Positions 9,735-16,862 of a stretch of DNA of 64,000 nt are shown one piece after another. Within the stretch, counting starts at the first letter, position 1, and every line of letters begins with the position of its first letter. This stretch comes from Blautia parvula (GTDB lineage Bacteria; Bacillota; Clostridia; Lachnospirales; Lachnospiraceae), in contig NZ_CP084061.1 in the NCBI RefSeq assembly GCF_020215665.1, positions 2,574,001-2,638,000 on the forward strand, given 5' to 3'. A program made the translations under genes and the position numbers. Below the pieces are notes generated by a model, which saw only the letters and a program-made list of their open reading frames with translations, had not been told where the DNA came from and ran no database searches.

Positions 9735-10817
9735 CTAAACAGATTCTATATTTTTTACGGTCTCTCCCTCCAGAATTTCAAACGGAGAGTAATTCATGTA
9801 TTTATATTTGTTTCCTTCTAATACATTTATTAAAACATCTACGCATTCAGCACCCTGGCGTTCCGGGTAGATGGCTATTGTTGTCAGCTTCGGCTCATAT
9901 CTTTCTCTTGTAAAAAGCCCGTCAATTCCTATAACAGAAACATCTTCCGGCACACTGTATCCCAAAGACTTTAACTCTTCCATCATTCCAAATGCCATAT
10001 CATCATTAAAACAAATGATGGCCGTGGGCTTATGTGCAGATGCCTTATACATCCTCGCTGCCCTTCTGCCTATGAAAAACAAATCCAGGTATACAAACCC
10101 TTCCGCTTCGCAGCTGAAGTCCTTCTGGCTGCTGTTCTTTGGTTTTTCTGTTTTATTCAAATCTCCCTGTACATCCAGGATATATTTCCTGTAATCTTTC
10201 CCTATTTCCTGCATCATCCGCTCTTTCCAGTAGCGGTAGCGGAGATTTGCGTAGCCCTCGTTAAAAGGAAGCGCCATACCAATTTTTCGATGGCCCTTTT
10301 TCCGGAGATAGTCAATCGCCGTATTGATAACTTTTCTATTATCAATAATAACTGCCGGCATAGGTTTGGCAAAAACAACTGATGGATCAAAACTCGCCGT
10401 AACTGTCGGCAGATAATAGTTTTTTCCGATACTTTCCGCATATGCCTGTGCCACTGTCTCTGTAGGAAAAAGCGCACCGTCTGCCAATGTCTTTTTCACC
10501 ATCTCGAAATCCCGTTCATTCATGATAGCCATAACATGGTATCCCTTTTTTTCAGCTTCCCTGGCCATGCCATGATACATCTGGTTATAGTATGTTCCTG
10601 TAAGGTCTCCGCAGAAAAATAACAGCTGGTATGTCTTCCTCTGCTGCAATGCCATTGCAACAGGATTTGGCATATACCCTACGCGGTTCGCAATCTCCAG
10701 AATTCGTCTCTTTTTTTCATTGTCAACGTATCCGCTGTTGTTAAGTGCTCTCGAGACCACAGACACCGAAACACCGGCCTCTTTCGCTATATCTTTTCTG
10801 GTAACATTTTTTTCCAT
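9735..10817 (-). CDS. LacI family transcriptional regulator
   Basis: A 360-residue protein. The N-terminal helix-turn-helix reads VTRKDIAKEAGVSVSVVSRAL, followed by a hinge helix NPVAMALQQRKT and a periplasmic-binding-like ligand domain. Such proteins repress or activate sugar genes in response to a sugar. It stands directly upstream of the importer in the same direction and probably controls it through the inverted repeat at 9682-9707. The effector is presumably arabinose, xylose or an oligosaccharide, by context only. Confidence 0.92.
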   Translation of the reverse strand: MEKNVTRKDIAKEAGVSVSVVSRALNNSGYVDNEKKRRILEIANRVGYMPNPVAMALQQRKTYQLLFFCGDLTGTYYNQMYHGMAREAEKKGYHVMAIMNERDFEMVKKTLADGALFPTETVAQAYAESIGKNYYLPTVTASFDPSVVFAKPMPAVIIDNRKVINTAIDYLRKKGHRKIGMALPFNEGYANLRYRYWKERMMQEIGKDYRKYILDVQGDLNKTEKPKNSSQKDFSCEAEGFVYLDLFFIGRRAARMYKASAHKPTAIICFNDDMAFGMMEELKSLGYSVPEDVSVIGIDGLFTRERYEPKLTTIAIYPERQGAECVDVLINVLEGNKYKYMNYSPFEILEGETVKNIESV

Positions 10818-11012
10818 GATTTACTTAATTTTTCCTTTTGTGTAATATGCACTATTTGTATAGTCACAATACTATATGATATGGCCGAAATCTTCAATAT
10901 ACAGAAACATGGTCACGCGTCCACTTAGGCAAGTTGGTTACTTACACTCTGTTCTTAACAGCACCTTATGCATTTTGCAAAATACTGCCAATCCGAAAGA
11001 CTATGATTCTCG

Positions 11013-11294
11013 CTACCCGTAAGCCCATGTGGCAGACTGCAAAGGTATTTGCATACCTAAAAGGCCGTCCAGAATCTGCCCCAAATAAAACAGCACGTCC
11101 CGATACATCTCCATGTCATTTCCCATATACACAGACAGCATCTCCAAACCGTTTAGCATGGCCGCCCTCTTCACCTGGATATGGGTTACTTTCACCCCGA
11201 CCTCCGTGTTAATCCTCCCGGGCCTGTAATACCTTCCGGTGTTCTCCTGCACCGCCTGCCGGAATGCCTTGCTCATCGGATACAAAAACGACAC
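11013..11294 (-). pseudogene. Fragment of a phage tail protein
   Basis: A short frame preceded by GGAGG. With the TTG 8 bp after that site as start, the product begins MYPMSKAFRQAVQENTGRYY, which resembles the first residues of tail proteins of Clostridia phages (usually several hundred residues). After about 35 residues the likeness is lost and the frame ends at about 90. It appears to be a fossil of an older prophage. It is not near any other phage gene on this side of pcrA. Confidence 0.5.
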
Positions 11295-11311
11295 CTCCTT
11301 TTATGACACAC

Positions 11312-11343
11312 AAAAAGCACCAATCATTCATGACTGATGCTTT
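11312..11343 (-). terminator. Terminator of the 71-residue ORF
   Basis: AAAGCA at 11314-11319 pairs with TGCTTT at 11338-11343, with TCAT/ATGA pairing inside. On the minus strand the stem is followed by TTTTTGTGTG. Confidence 0.65.
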
Positions 11344-11390
11344 AAAATAATCTTATTTTGTTGAAAAGTAATTCACTGCAAACTATTTTT

Positions 11391-11606
11391 CTATTTTCTT
11401 TCTATCTCATCCTCAATAAGATGACTGGCAATTTCAAAAGCCTTTACACGCCTCTTAGCCAATGTAATCTGAGATTTATACCGGGAAGCATTTTCTTTTG
11501 CTTCAAACGTTTTTATCGTTTCTCTCAGCTTGTGCAGAGTTGAATCAATCTGTCTTTTCGCTTCCATTAATTCATCCATCGAATAATCCATACTCGTATT
11601 CCCCAT
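11391..11606 (-). CDS. Small helical protein of unknown function
   Basis: 71 residues, highly charged, mostly helix-forming, with heptad-like spacing of Leu and Ile between residues 12 and 65. No membrane segment or Cys motif. It has a terminator directly downstream. I do not recognise the family. It could be a small structural or regulatory protein. Confidence 0.5.
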   Translation of the reverse strand: MGNTSMDYSMDELMEAKRQIDSTLHKLRETIKTFEAKENASRYKSQITLAKRRVKAFEIASHLIEDEIERK

Positions 11607-11742
11607 TATCTCTATTCTTCCGAACTGACAATCTAATATTTATAAAAAACACAAAATATAAACTTGCAACTACTGAAAAATTTCAACTTGAAATCATGAT
11701 CTCTAAAACACTGCTTACCGCATATATGCCAGTACCGCCAGA

Positions 11743-12162
11743 TTACTTTGTTGTTTTTACATCTGTATACTTTATGACTTTAATATTTTTTTGTTTGGCA
11801 AGTGAAATTGTTTTTTCCTTACTCCCCTTAGAATTTCCGCTTCCCGATGTCAGAATAAGTTCAATTTCTTTTCCTTCAGGGAGCAGTTCCAGAATATTAT
11901 TAAAAGGTGTGGAGGGAAAGCCTGCCCAAATCGGAACCGCTACAATCACTTTTTCATACTCAGATAAATCAAACGTAACTTCTTTAATTTCTGTTTTCTT
12001 CTGCCTTCTGGCGGCAAGAGACCCACAGACATAAGCATTGAAAGTGGAACGATTCCTTTTTTCCTTTACCTCAATCAAATCGGCATCTATATCCCGTGCC
12101 GTTTTTTCAGCCAGTTCCCTCGTTTTTCCTGTATAAGAATAATAAATAATTACAGATTTCAT
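11743..12162 (-). CDS. Flavodoxin-like protein
   Basis: 139 residues from the ATG at 12162, which has an AGGGAGA site before it; the frame is open further upstream but without a plausible start. The N-terminal IIYYSYTGKTRELAEK is the FMN phosphate-binding loop of flavodoxins, and VPIWAGFPSTPFNNIL and LTSGSGNSKGS match the two loops that hold the flavin ring. It would be a one-domain electron carrier or flavin reductase. No redox partner is adjacent. Confidence 0.85.
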   Translation of the reverse strand: MKSVIIYYSYTGKTRELAEKTARDIDADLIEVKEKRNRSTFNAYVCGSLAARRQKKTEIKEVTFDLSEYEKVIVAVPIWAGFPSTPFNNILELLPEGKEIELILTSGSGNSKGSKEKTISLAKQKNIKVIKYTDVKTTK

Positions 12163-12277
12163 CCCTATCTCTCCCTTGCGCGAATATTTTTTCTGCCCCC
12201 CCCTCAAATGACCGGAGGGCTTTCCCACGACAGTGGCATATTTTTTTGAATTTACATTCTGATTTCCCGATTCTTTT

Positions 12278-12658
12278 TCATCGTTCCGATTCCTTTTGCA
12301 CAGGCGGGAACGGATTCTCCGCTGATGTATATGCATCAGGGATTGCTTCCCCTTTAAACAGAGCATCCCCATTGCGCACTAAAATATCTTTTCCTGACTC
12401 TGTCCCCCAAACGCTGTGCCCGGAGCCGGGTGCAATTACAAATCTGACATCGTCAAAATATTCCCTGTACTGGTAATGCATCTGCCATGGCACAACACCG
12501 TATTCCGGCTGCACAACCAAAACCGGAGGTGTATTCTTTTCCTTTAAGGCAGCTGTGAAATCAGGGGATTTTTCAAGTGATTCTGTATTCAGTGCATTGG
12601 AAAGATAATTCATATGTCTCATCGGTCTTCCATCTTCTGTAATTCTGCAATCCCTACT
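12278..12658 (-). pseudogene. Truncated alpha/beta hydrolase (C-terminal part)
   Basis: The frame encodes only the end of an alpha/beta-hydrolase fold: the PPVLVVQPEYGVVPW strand and turn, and the late histidine region VIAPGSGHSVWG that would hold the catalytic His. The nucleophile elbow and first half are absent. Reading upstream, the frame stays open to a TAA inside the rlmD-end copy (12657-12702), so hydrolase-like sequence begins almost exactly at that repeat. This suggests that recombination at the repeat removed the front of the gene. Confidence 0.65.
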
Positions 12659-12702
12659 AAAATCAAGATTTCCTTATGAGAAGCACGACGGTTTCAACGT
12701 GC
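12657..12702 (-). repeat. Second copy of the rlmD 3' end
   Basis: On the minus strand this stretch encodes HVETVVLLIRKS and a stop, then GATTTTAG. The genuine rlmD end (14734-14779) encodes HVETAVLLVRKP and a stop, then GATTTTAG. About 39 of 46 bases agree. The two copies enclose the helicase/nuclease gene and look like the attL/attR of an element that inserts at the end of rlmD. Confidence 0.75.
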
Positions 12703-12757
12703 GGTGAAAGTTGTCTTTTATACTACATGGCAAAAGAATTTATTATAAAAGTGCGGT

Positions 12758-12793
12758 GGGTAAGTTTAGTCTGTCCATTCACCCCACTTACCC
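12758..12793. terminator. Hairpin beside the island
   Basis: GGGTAAGT at 12758-12765 pairs with ACTTACCC at 12786-12793, followed on + by CCTTTTTAATT. It would stop + strand transcription entering the helicase/nuclease gene from the left. No + strand gene is visible here. Confidence 0.4.
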
Positions 12794-12889
12794 CTTTTTA
12801 ATTAAAATCACCCCTTTATGAAGTAATTTCCCCCTTTAATTTATCACATAAATTTTGTGATATTTAAATATGATACTATTTTTCATAGG

Positions 12890-14464
12890 TTATTTACTTA
12901 CCGACATCAATATTTGTTCAACTTTATCTAAAAGGTAATCCGATGGTTCCTCACCATTTTCCTTCATATATATCATTTTTATTAAATCATTATCATCCGA
13001 GCTAATAATTAATTTTCCACTTTCTTTTAAACACCCTAAAGATGCTTTCTGGGCATTTGAATCAAAACCTTTTCGTGAAATAATAAAAGCCACATTCCTT
13101 AGCGCGACAGGAAACAAGTATTTTTCTGTAATATATATTAAGTTTTGCGAAATGTAATCCGAATAATTTTTATATTCAAAAACAACAAATTTTGTATGAT
13201 AAAATGTTATAAGAAATTTCCAAAACTCCGTTGTCCCTTTTAACGAGCACAACAGATCCATACGGAACATCTCATCATCTGTTTTATGCTGTTCTGAAAT
13301 TTTAAAAAACTCTGTGTCAAATAGATATTTTATTATTTCTGTGCAAATTATTTCATACTTCTTATCTGCATTATCCAACCTACCCAATCTACACTTTTCC
13401 AGCTTCTCTTGAAAAACTTCTACATAAGATATTGTCTCTTCATCTATTGTAATATCATTTGTTTCTACTTTTATATTTATTGGTTTTTTTGCTTCTACTT
13501 CCAAAGTGGAGTATGGAATGCAACTTGTCAATAATTGCAATAGCTCCTTATTTTCCTCACATAAATATATCAGATTACGTATATCCCATATTTCTACATC
13601 AAATCTATCAAAAATTTCTCTTTGTGAATCTTCATCGATTTCGCATGGCATGACAATAACAAAAGAGATTTTTTCAGCTAGATTATTAGAAAGCATAATC
13701 TGTTTATATTGTAAAATTTGCTTTAAAGCATTATTAAGAATAATCTTTGAATTATATAAATTTCTGTAAGACTTCACTTCTAAAACTATTTTTTTATCTT
13801 TTTCCGCAACTATATCTGCTCGCATACTACTTTTAGGCTCGTTGGATATACTAACTTCTCTTAATATATTTTTATATCCTTGATAATCTAATAATTTTAT
13901 TAAAAAGCGCTCTATAAATTCTCTTTCAGTTATATACCCACTATAACCATCTTTTACTGCATCTTTGGTCGTATATGTATATAAACATTCTGCATCATAA
14001 AACCAATCTTCAGATGATTCTAAATTTTGCAGCACACCCAAAGCCTTTATATGTTCTATATTCAACAGTTTAAGGCAACTTTCTTTTTTTAAAAATTGAG
14101 CCTCATCACAAATCATAAAATCAAATCGACTAAAGTTCAATCTGTTTTTAATAACATCTTGATATGTCGTAATTAGAATTTTTTGTTCTTTTAGTTCACG
14201 TACATGTGTTGCTATATTCACATATTCAATCATTTGAAATACTGCAGCTTTTATCTGCTTACACAGCATAGACCTCGATGAAAGAATTAGTATAGATGCA
14301 TTATTATTTTTTAATATTGTTTGTATTGCAACCGCAATAATTAACGTTTTACCAAGCCCTGTTGATATATACATTTTGGCTTTACATTTATCAGATTTGA
14401 AAAATTCATATATATTTTCAACCGCCTCTTTTTGATAATATCGAAGATTTTCCAAATATGTCAC
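12890..14464 (-). CDS. Orphan SF2 helicase-domain protein with two PD-(D/E)XK-like nuclease domains
   Basis: 524 residues. Residues 7-145 form one helicase RecA-like domain: Walker A TGLGKT (35-40), motif Ia ILSSRSMLCKQ, TTYQD (99-103) and DEAQ (120-123). The second helicase lobe is missing. Residues ~205-300 look like a PD-(D/E)XK nuclease core (Asp217, then LEVK with Glu229 and Lys231). Residues ~365-505 look like a second one (Asp403, then FEYKN with Glu430 and Lys432). The gene is visibly AT-rich compared with its neighbours and lies alone between two rlmD-end copies, suggesting a transferred defence or restriction-type island. Function is inference; the domain reading is from motifs only. 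Confidence 0.7.
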   Translation of the reverse strand: MTYLENLRYYQKEAVENIYEFFKSDKCKAKMYISTGLGKTLIIAVAIQTILKNNNASILILSSRSMLCKQIKAAVFQMIEYVNIATHVRELKEQKILITTYQDVIKNRLNFSRFDFMICDEAQFLKKESCLKLLNIEHIKALGVLQNLESSEDWFYDAECLYTYTTKDAVKDGYSGYITEREFIERFLIKLLDYQGYKNILREVSISNEPKSSMRADIVAEKDKKIVLEVKSYRNLYNSKIILNNALKQILQYKQIMLSNNLAEKISFVIVMPCEIDEDSQREIFDRFDVEIWDIRNLIYLCEENKELLQLLTSCIPYSTLEVEAKKPINIKVETNDITIDEETISYVEVFQEKLEKCRLGRLDNADKKYEIICTEIIKYLFDTEFFKISEQHKTDDEMFRMDLLCSLKGTTEFWKFLITFYHTKFVVFEYKNYSDYISQNLIYITEKYLFPVALRNVAFIISRKGFDSNAQKASLGCLKESGKLIISSDDNDLIKMIYMKENGEEPSDYLLDKVEQILMSVSK

Positions 14465-14617
14465 TTCCCTTCTACTGCCATCCTCATGTATCTTTACCTT
14501 ACTAATTATTATCCCTTACTGTCCCTATCTAATTGCTTTAATAAGGCGATATGCCAAGATATTCACGTTTTGCTAAAGGGTATGGGTTTTGCCGGATTGT
14601 ATCTTTTGCCCAACGAA

Positions 14618-14672
14618 ACCCTCATTTTCAAACTATCCGGCGTTAACCCCGTCTCCTTATCTGCGGAAACTT
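14618..14672. repeat. Interspersed intergenic repeat, copy B
   Basis: Runs from ACCCTCATTTTCAAAC to TCTGCGGAAACTT and matches 3193-3246 in the same orientation. It lies inside the island, between the helicase/nuclease gene and the rlmD stop. Confidence 0.6.
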
Positions 14673-14733
14673 ATCCATCTCACCTTCCGCAAAAACACAA
14701 CTCCATTTTCTCCAAACAATCCCACACCCCCGC

Positions 14734-14779
14734 CTAAAATCAAGGTTTCCGCACGAGAAGCACGGCGGTTTCCACATGA
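14734..14779 (-). repeat. rlmD 3' end, original copy of the duplicated segment
   Basis: Encodes the last residues of RlmD (HVETAVLLVRKP, stop) and the following GATTTTAG. It pairs with the copy at 12657-12702. HVET carries a conserved active-site Glu of RumA-type enzymes, so an element inserting here must supply a working gene end. Confidence 0.75.
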
Positions 14780-16131
14780 ACCGTCTGACAAAACTGATCC
14801 ACACAACACACCCTCTCCACCCGATACCCATCCCTCAAAAACACTTCCAAATCCCTACTCAAACTACTGGGCTTACAAGATATATAAACCATCTTCTCCA
14901 CCCCATACTCCACAATCTTCGGCAGCGCCTTAGGATGAATCCCATCTCTCGGCGGGTCCAGCACGATGAAGTCGGGCTTCTCCTCGATCTCATCGATCAC
15001 CTTCAGCACATCCCCAGCAAAGAACCGGCAGTTGTCAATCCCATTCAGCTCTGCATTCTCCTTCGCCGCCTGCACAGCCTCCTCCACGATTTCAACCCCG
15101 ATCACCTTTTTCGCCACCGGCGAAAGTATCTGTGAAATGGTCCCTGTTCCGCTGTACAGATCAAACACGGTCATATCTTTCGTATCCCCGATATACTCCC
15201 TTGCCGTATTATACAGCACCTCTGCCCCATAAGAATTCGGCTGGAAGAAAGAAAACGGCGTCACTTTAAATTTAAGCCCCAGGATCTCCTCATAAAAATA
15301 ATCCTTCCCATACAGTATCCTGGTCTCATCGCTCTGCACCATATCAGAGAGCGCGTCATTGATAATATGAAGAAATCCCACTATCTCCCCCTCCAAAGGC
15401 AGCGCCAGCAGTTCTTCCTTCAGCGGTTCCAGATCATGTTCCTCCTGGCTTGTAGTTACCAGATTCACCAGAATCTCCCCGGTTGTATTGGCCCTTCTCA
15501 AAAGCAGGTGGCGCAGATATCCCACATGCTGCATCTTCTTATAATAACTCACATTCCTGCTCCGGAAATACTCGCCCACACACTGCAGAATCTTCGTCAT
15601 ATCCTCGTGCACCAGCTTACAGTCATAAGCATTCAGCACATCATAGGTACTTCCCTTCTTATGCAGTCCCAGCGCCAGAGGGCCGTCCTTGTATTCATCA
15701 CCGAAGGAAAACTCCATTTTATTTCTGTAAGCAAACTCCATGGGACTTCCCTTAATCCCTTCAAACACATAATCCGGGCTGCCGTCCTCATCCACCTGAC
15801 CGGCATTTACAATCACCTTGTCCAGCAGATTTTTAACCTGCTCTGCCTTCATATTAAGCTGGTCTTCATACTCCATGGTCTGATACATACAGCCGCCGCA
15901 GGCCGGGAAAATGCTGCAGACAGGTTCGCGTTTCTCCAGCGGGGATTTTTCCAGCACCTCCAGAAGACGTCCTTCCAGACGGTCTCCCCTCTTTTTATTA
16001 ATCAAAAACCGCACCTTCTGGCCCGGAATGCCATTCTTTACGGTAACGGTCCTGCCGTCTATGATGATACGTCCCTTGTTGGGGAAGTCTACTTTTTCAA
16101 TGATTCCTTCGTAAATTTCTCCTTTTTTCAA
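14740..16131 (-). CDS. rlmD: 23S rRNA (uracil-C5)-methyltransferase, RlmD/RumA family
   Basis: 463 residues from a TTG at 16131 with GGAGG 7 bp upstream. Domains in order: TRAM RNA-binding domain (1-60); Fe-S cluster cysteines in CSIFPACGGC (about 72-81); SAM-binding VFDLYSGTGT; DPPRDG; and the catalytic Cys in YISCKPSSLSRDL, with HVET at the very end. It methylates a uracil in 23S rRNA using SAM. Firmicute members may modify one or two sites, so the exact position is not assigned. The 3' end is duplicated at 12657-12702. Confidence 0.92.
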   Translation of the reverse strand: MKKGEIYEGIIEKVDFPNKGRIIIDGRTVTVKNGIPGQKVRFLINKKRGDRLEGRLLEVLEKSPLEKREPVCSIFPACGGCMYQTMEYEDQLNMKAEQVKNLLDKVIVNAGQVDEDGSPDYVFEGIKGSPMEFAYRNKMEFSFGDEYKDGPLALGLHKKGSTYDVLNAYDCKLVHEDMTKILQCVGEYFRSRNVSYYKKMQHVGYLRHLLLRRANTTGEILVNLVTTSQEEHDLEPLKEELLALPLEGEIVGFLHIINDALSDMVQSDETRILYGKDYFYEEILGLKFKVTPFSFFQPNSYGAEVLYNTAREYIGDTKDMTVFDLYSGTGTISQILSPVAKKVIGVEIVEEAVQAAKENAELNGIDNCRFFAGDVLKVIDEIEEKPDFIVLDPPRDGIHPKALPKIVEYGVEKMVYISCKPSSLSRDLEVFLRDGYRVERVCCVDQFCQTVHVETAVLLVRKP

Positions 16132-16160
16132 AACTGTTCCTCCTGATATTGTTTAACAGA

Positions 16161-16186
16161 AAAAGAAGCTCCGGTTTCCCGAAGCT
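16161..16186 (-). terminator. Terminator of the small acidic membrane protein gene
   Basis: On the minus strand, AGCTTCGG and CCGGAGCT (16186-16167) form an 8-bp stem with a GAAA tetraloop and one U-G pair, followed by TTCTTTTTCTG. Confidence 0.75.
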
Positions 16187-16200
16187 CCCTATTACTCTTT

Positions 16201-16443
16201 TTATTTGTCTTCATCCTCGTCATCGTCTTCAAAATAATCATCGAAGTCATCGTCGAAGTCCTCTTCAAAATCTTCCAGATAATCCGGAGTGAAGAAACGG
16301 TATACTGCATATGCTATTCCGGCAACAGCAGCTACTGCTCCGATGATAGCCAGAATCCATAAGACGGTATTCTTATTTTTTTCTTCTTCTTTCTTCTGTA
16401 ATGCTGTGATTAAATCCTCAATACGATTCATAGCCTGCACCAT
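16201..16443 (-). CDS. Small membrane protein with acidic tail
   Basis: 80 residues: a short basic N-terminal helix with EEEKNKN, one membrane segment (about 27-50, LWILAIIGAVAAVAGIAYAV), then a C-terminus of almost only Asp, Glu, Phe and Tyr (FEEDFDDDFDDYFEDDDEDEDK). Several starts are possible (16443 or the ATG at 16431). Similar one-helix acidic proteins are common and unnamed in Lachnospiraceae. Its position beside rlmD gives no function. Confidence 0.65.
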   Translation of the reverse strand: MVQAMNRIEDLITALQKKEEEKNKNTVLWILAIIGAVAAVAGIAYAVYRFFTPDYLEDFEEDFDDDFDDYFEDDDEDEDK

Positions 16444-16862
16444 CCTCTCTTACTTATGACATCCTGCACTGCTGCCCCGACTCTCCGGAGTTGCTGCCGG
16501 CTGTCTGTCAGTCTTTGCCGAATGTACTGCAAATTCCTTTATTATAGTTTCCTGTAAAAAAACTTTCATTCGGCTTGTTTTTAATATTATATCACGATAG
16601 GCAAAATTTTACTATCCTTTATTCAATATTTTCATATTGATTTATCCCGAGTTATTATTCACACACCACTGTCCCGCAAGGTGTTTTCAGGCTGAAGGCA
16701 TGAAAATCCCGAGACAGCCCGCGCGATATGGAGCAGAATGCTCCATATCTGTGCATTGCGAAGCGTGTTGCTGGGCACGCAGTGAACAGTAATTATCCCG
16801 GTACCGGTCACAGAGTGAGCAGTAACTTTATTTCTATTCAGCTTCTGCAGATTTCTCAAATC
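16444..16862. other. Structured intergenic region, no gene
   Basis: 419 bp without a convincing gene. It holds an AT-rich stretch, then about 190 bp of GC-rich sequence before the pcrA stop. The latter includes a hairpin at 16726-16748 (ATATGGAGCA / TGCTCCATAT) and two related phrases, TTACTGCTCACTCTGTGACC and TTACTGTTCACTGCGTGCCC (minus strand). This looks like a genomic interspersed repeat or a structured 3' region of pcrA. A 66-residue open frame here has no protein character. Confidence 0.5.

Noticed and set aside
12890-14464. Complete restriction enzyme (type I or III) helicase subunit
   Set aside because: Only the first helicase lobe is present and no methylase or specificity gene is adjacent.
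15367-16146. 259-residue + strand open frame
   Set aside because: Shadow of rlmD on the other strand; His/Leu-rich composition and no RBS.
16659-16859. 66-residue minus-strand frame after pcrA
   Set aside because: No RBS, composition follows the GC-rich repeat sequence, no domain pattern.
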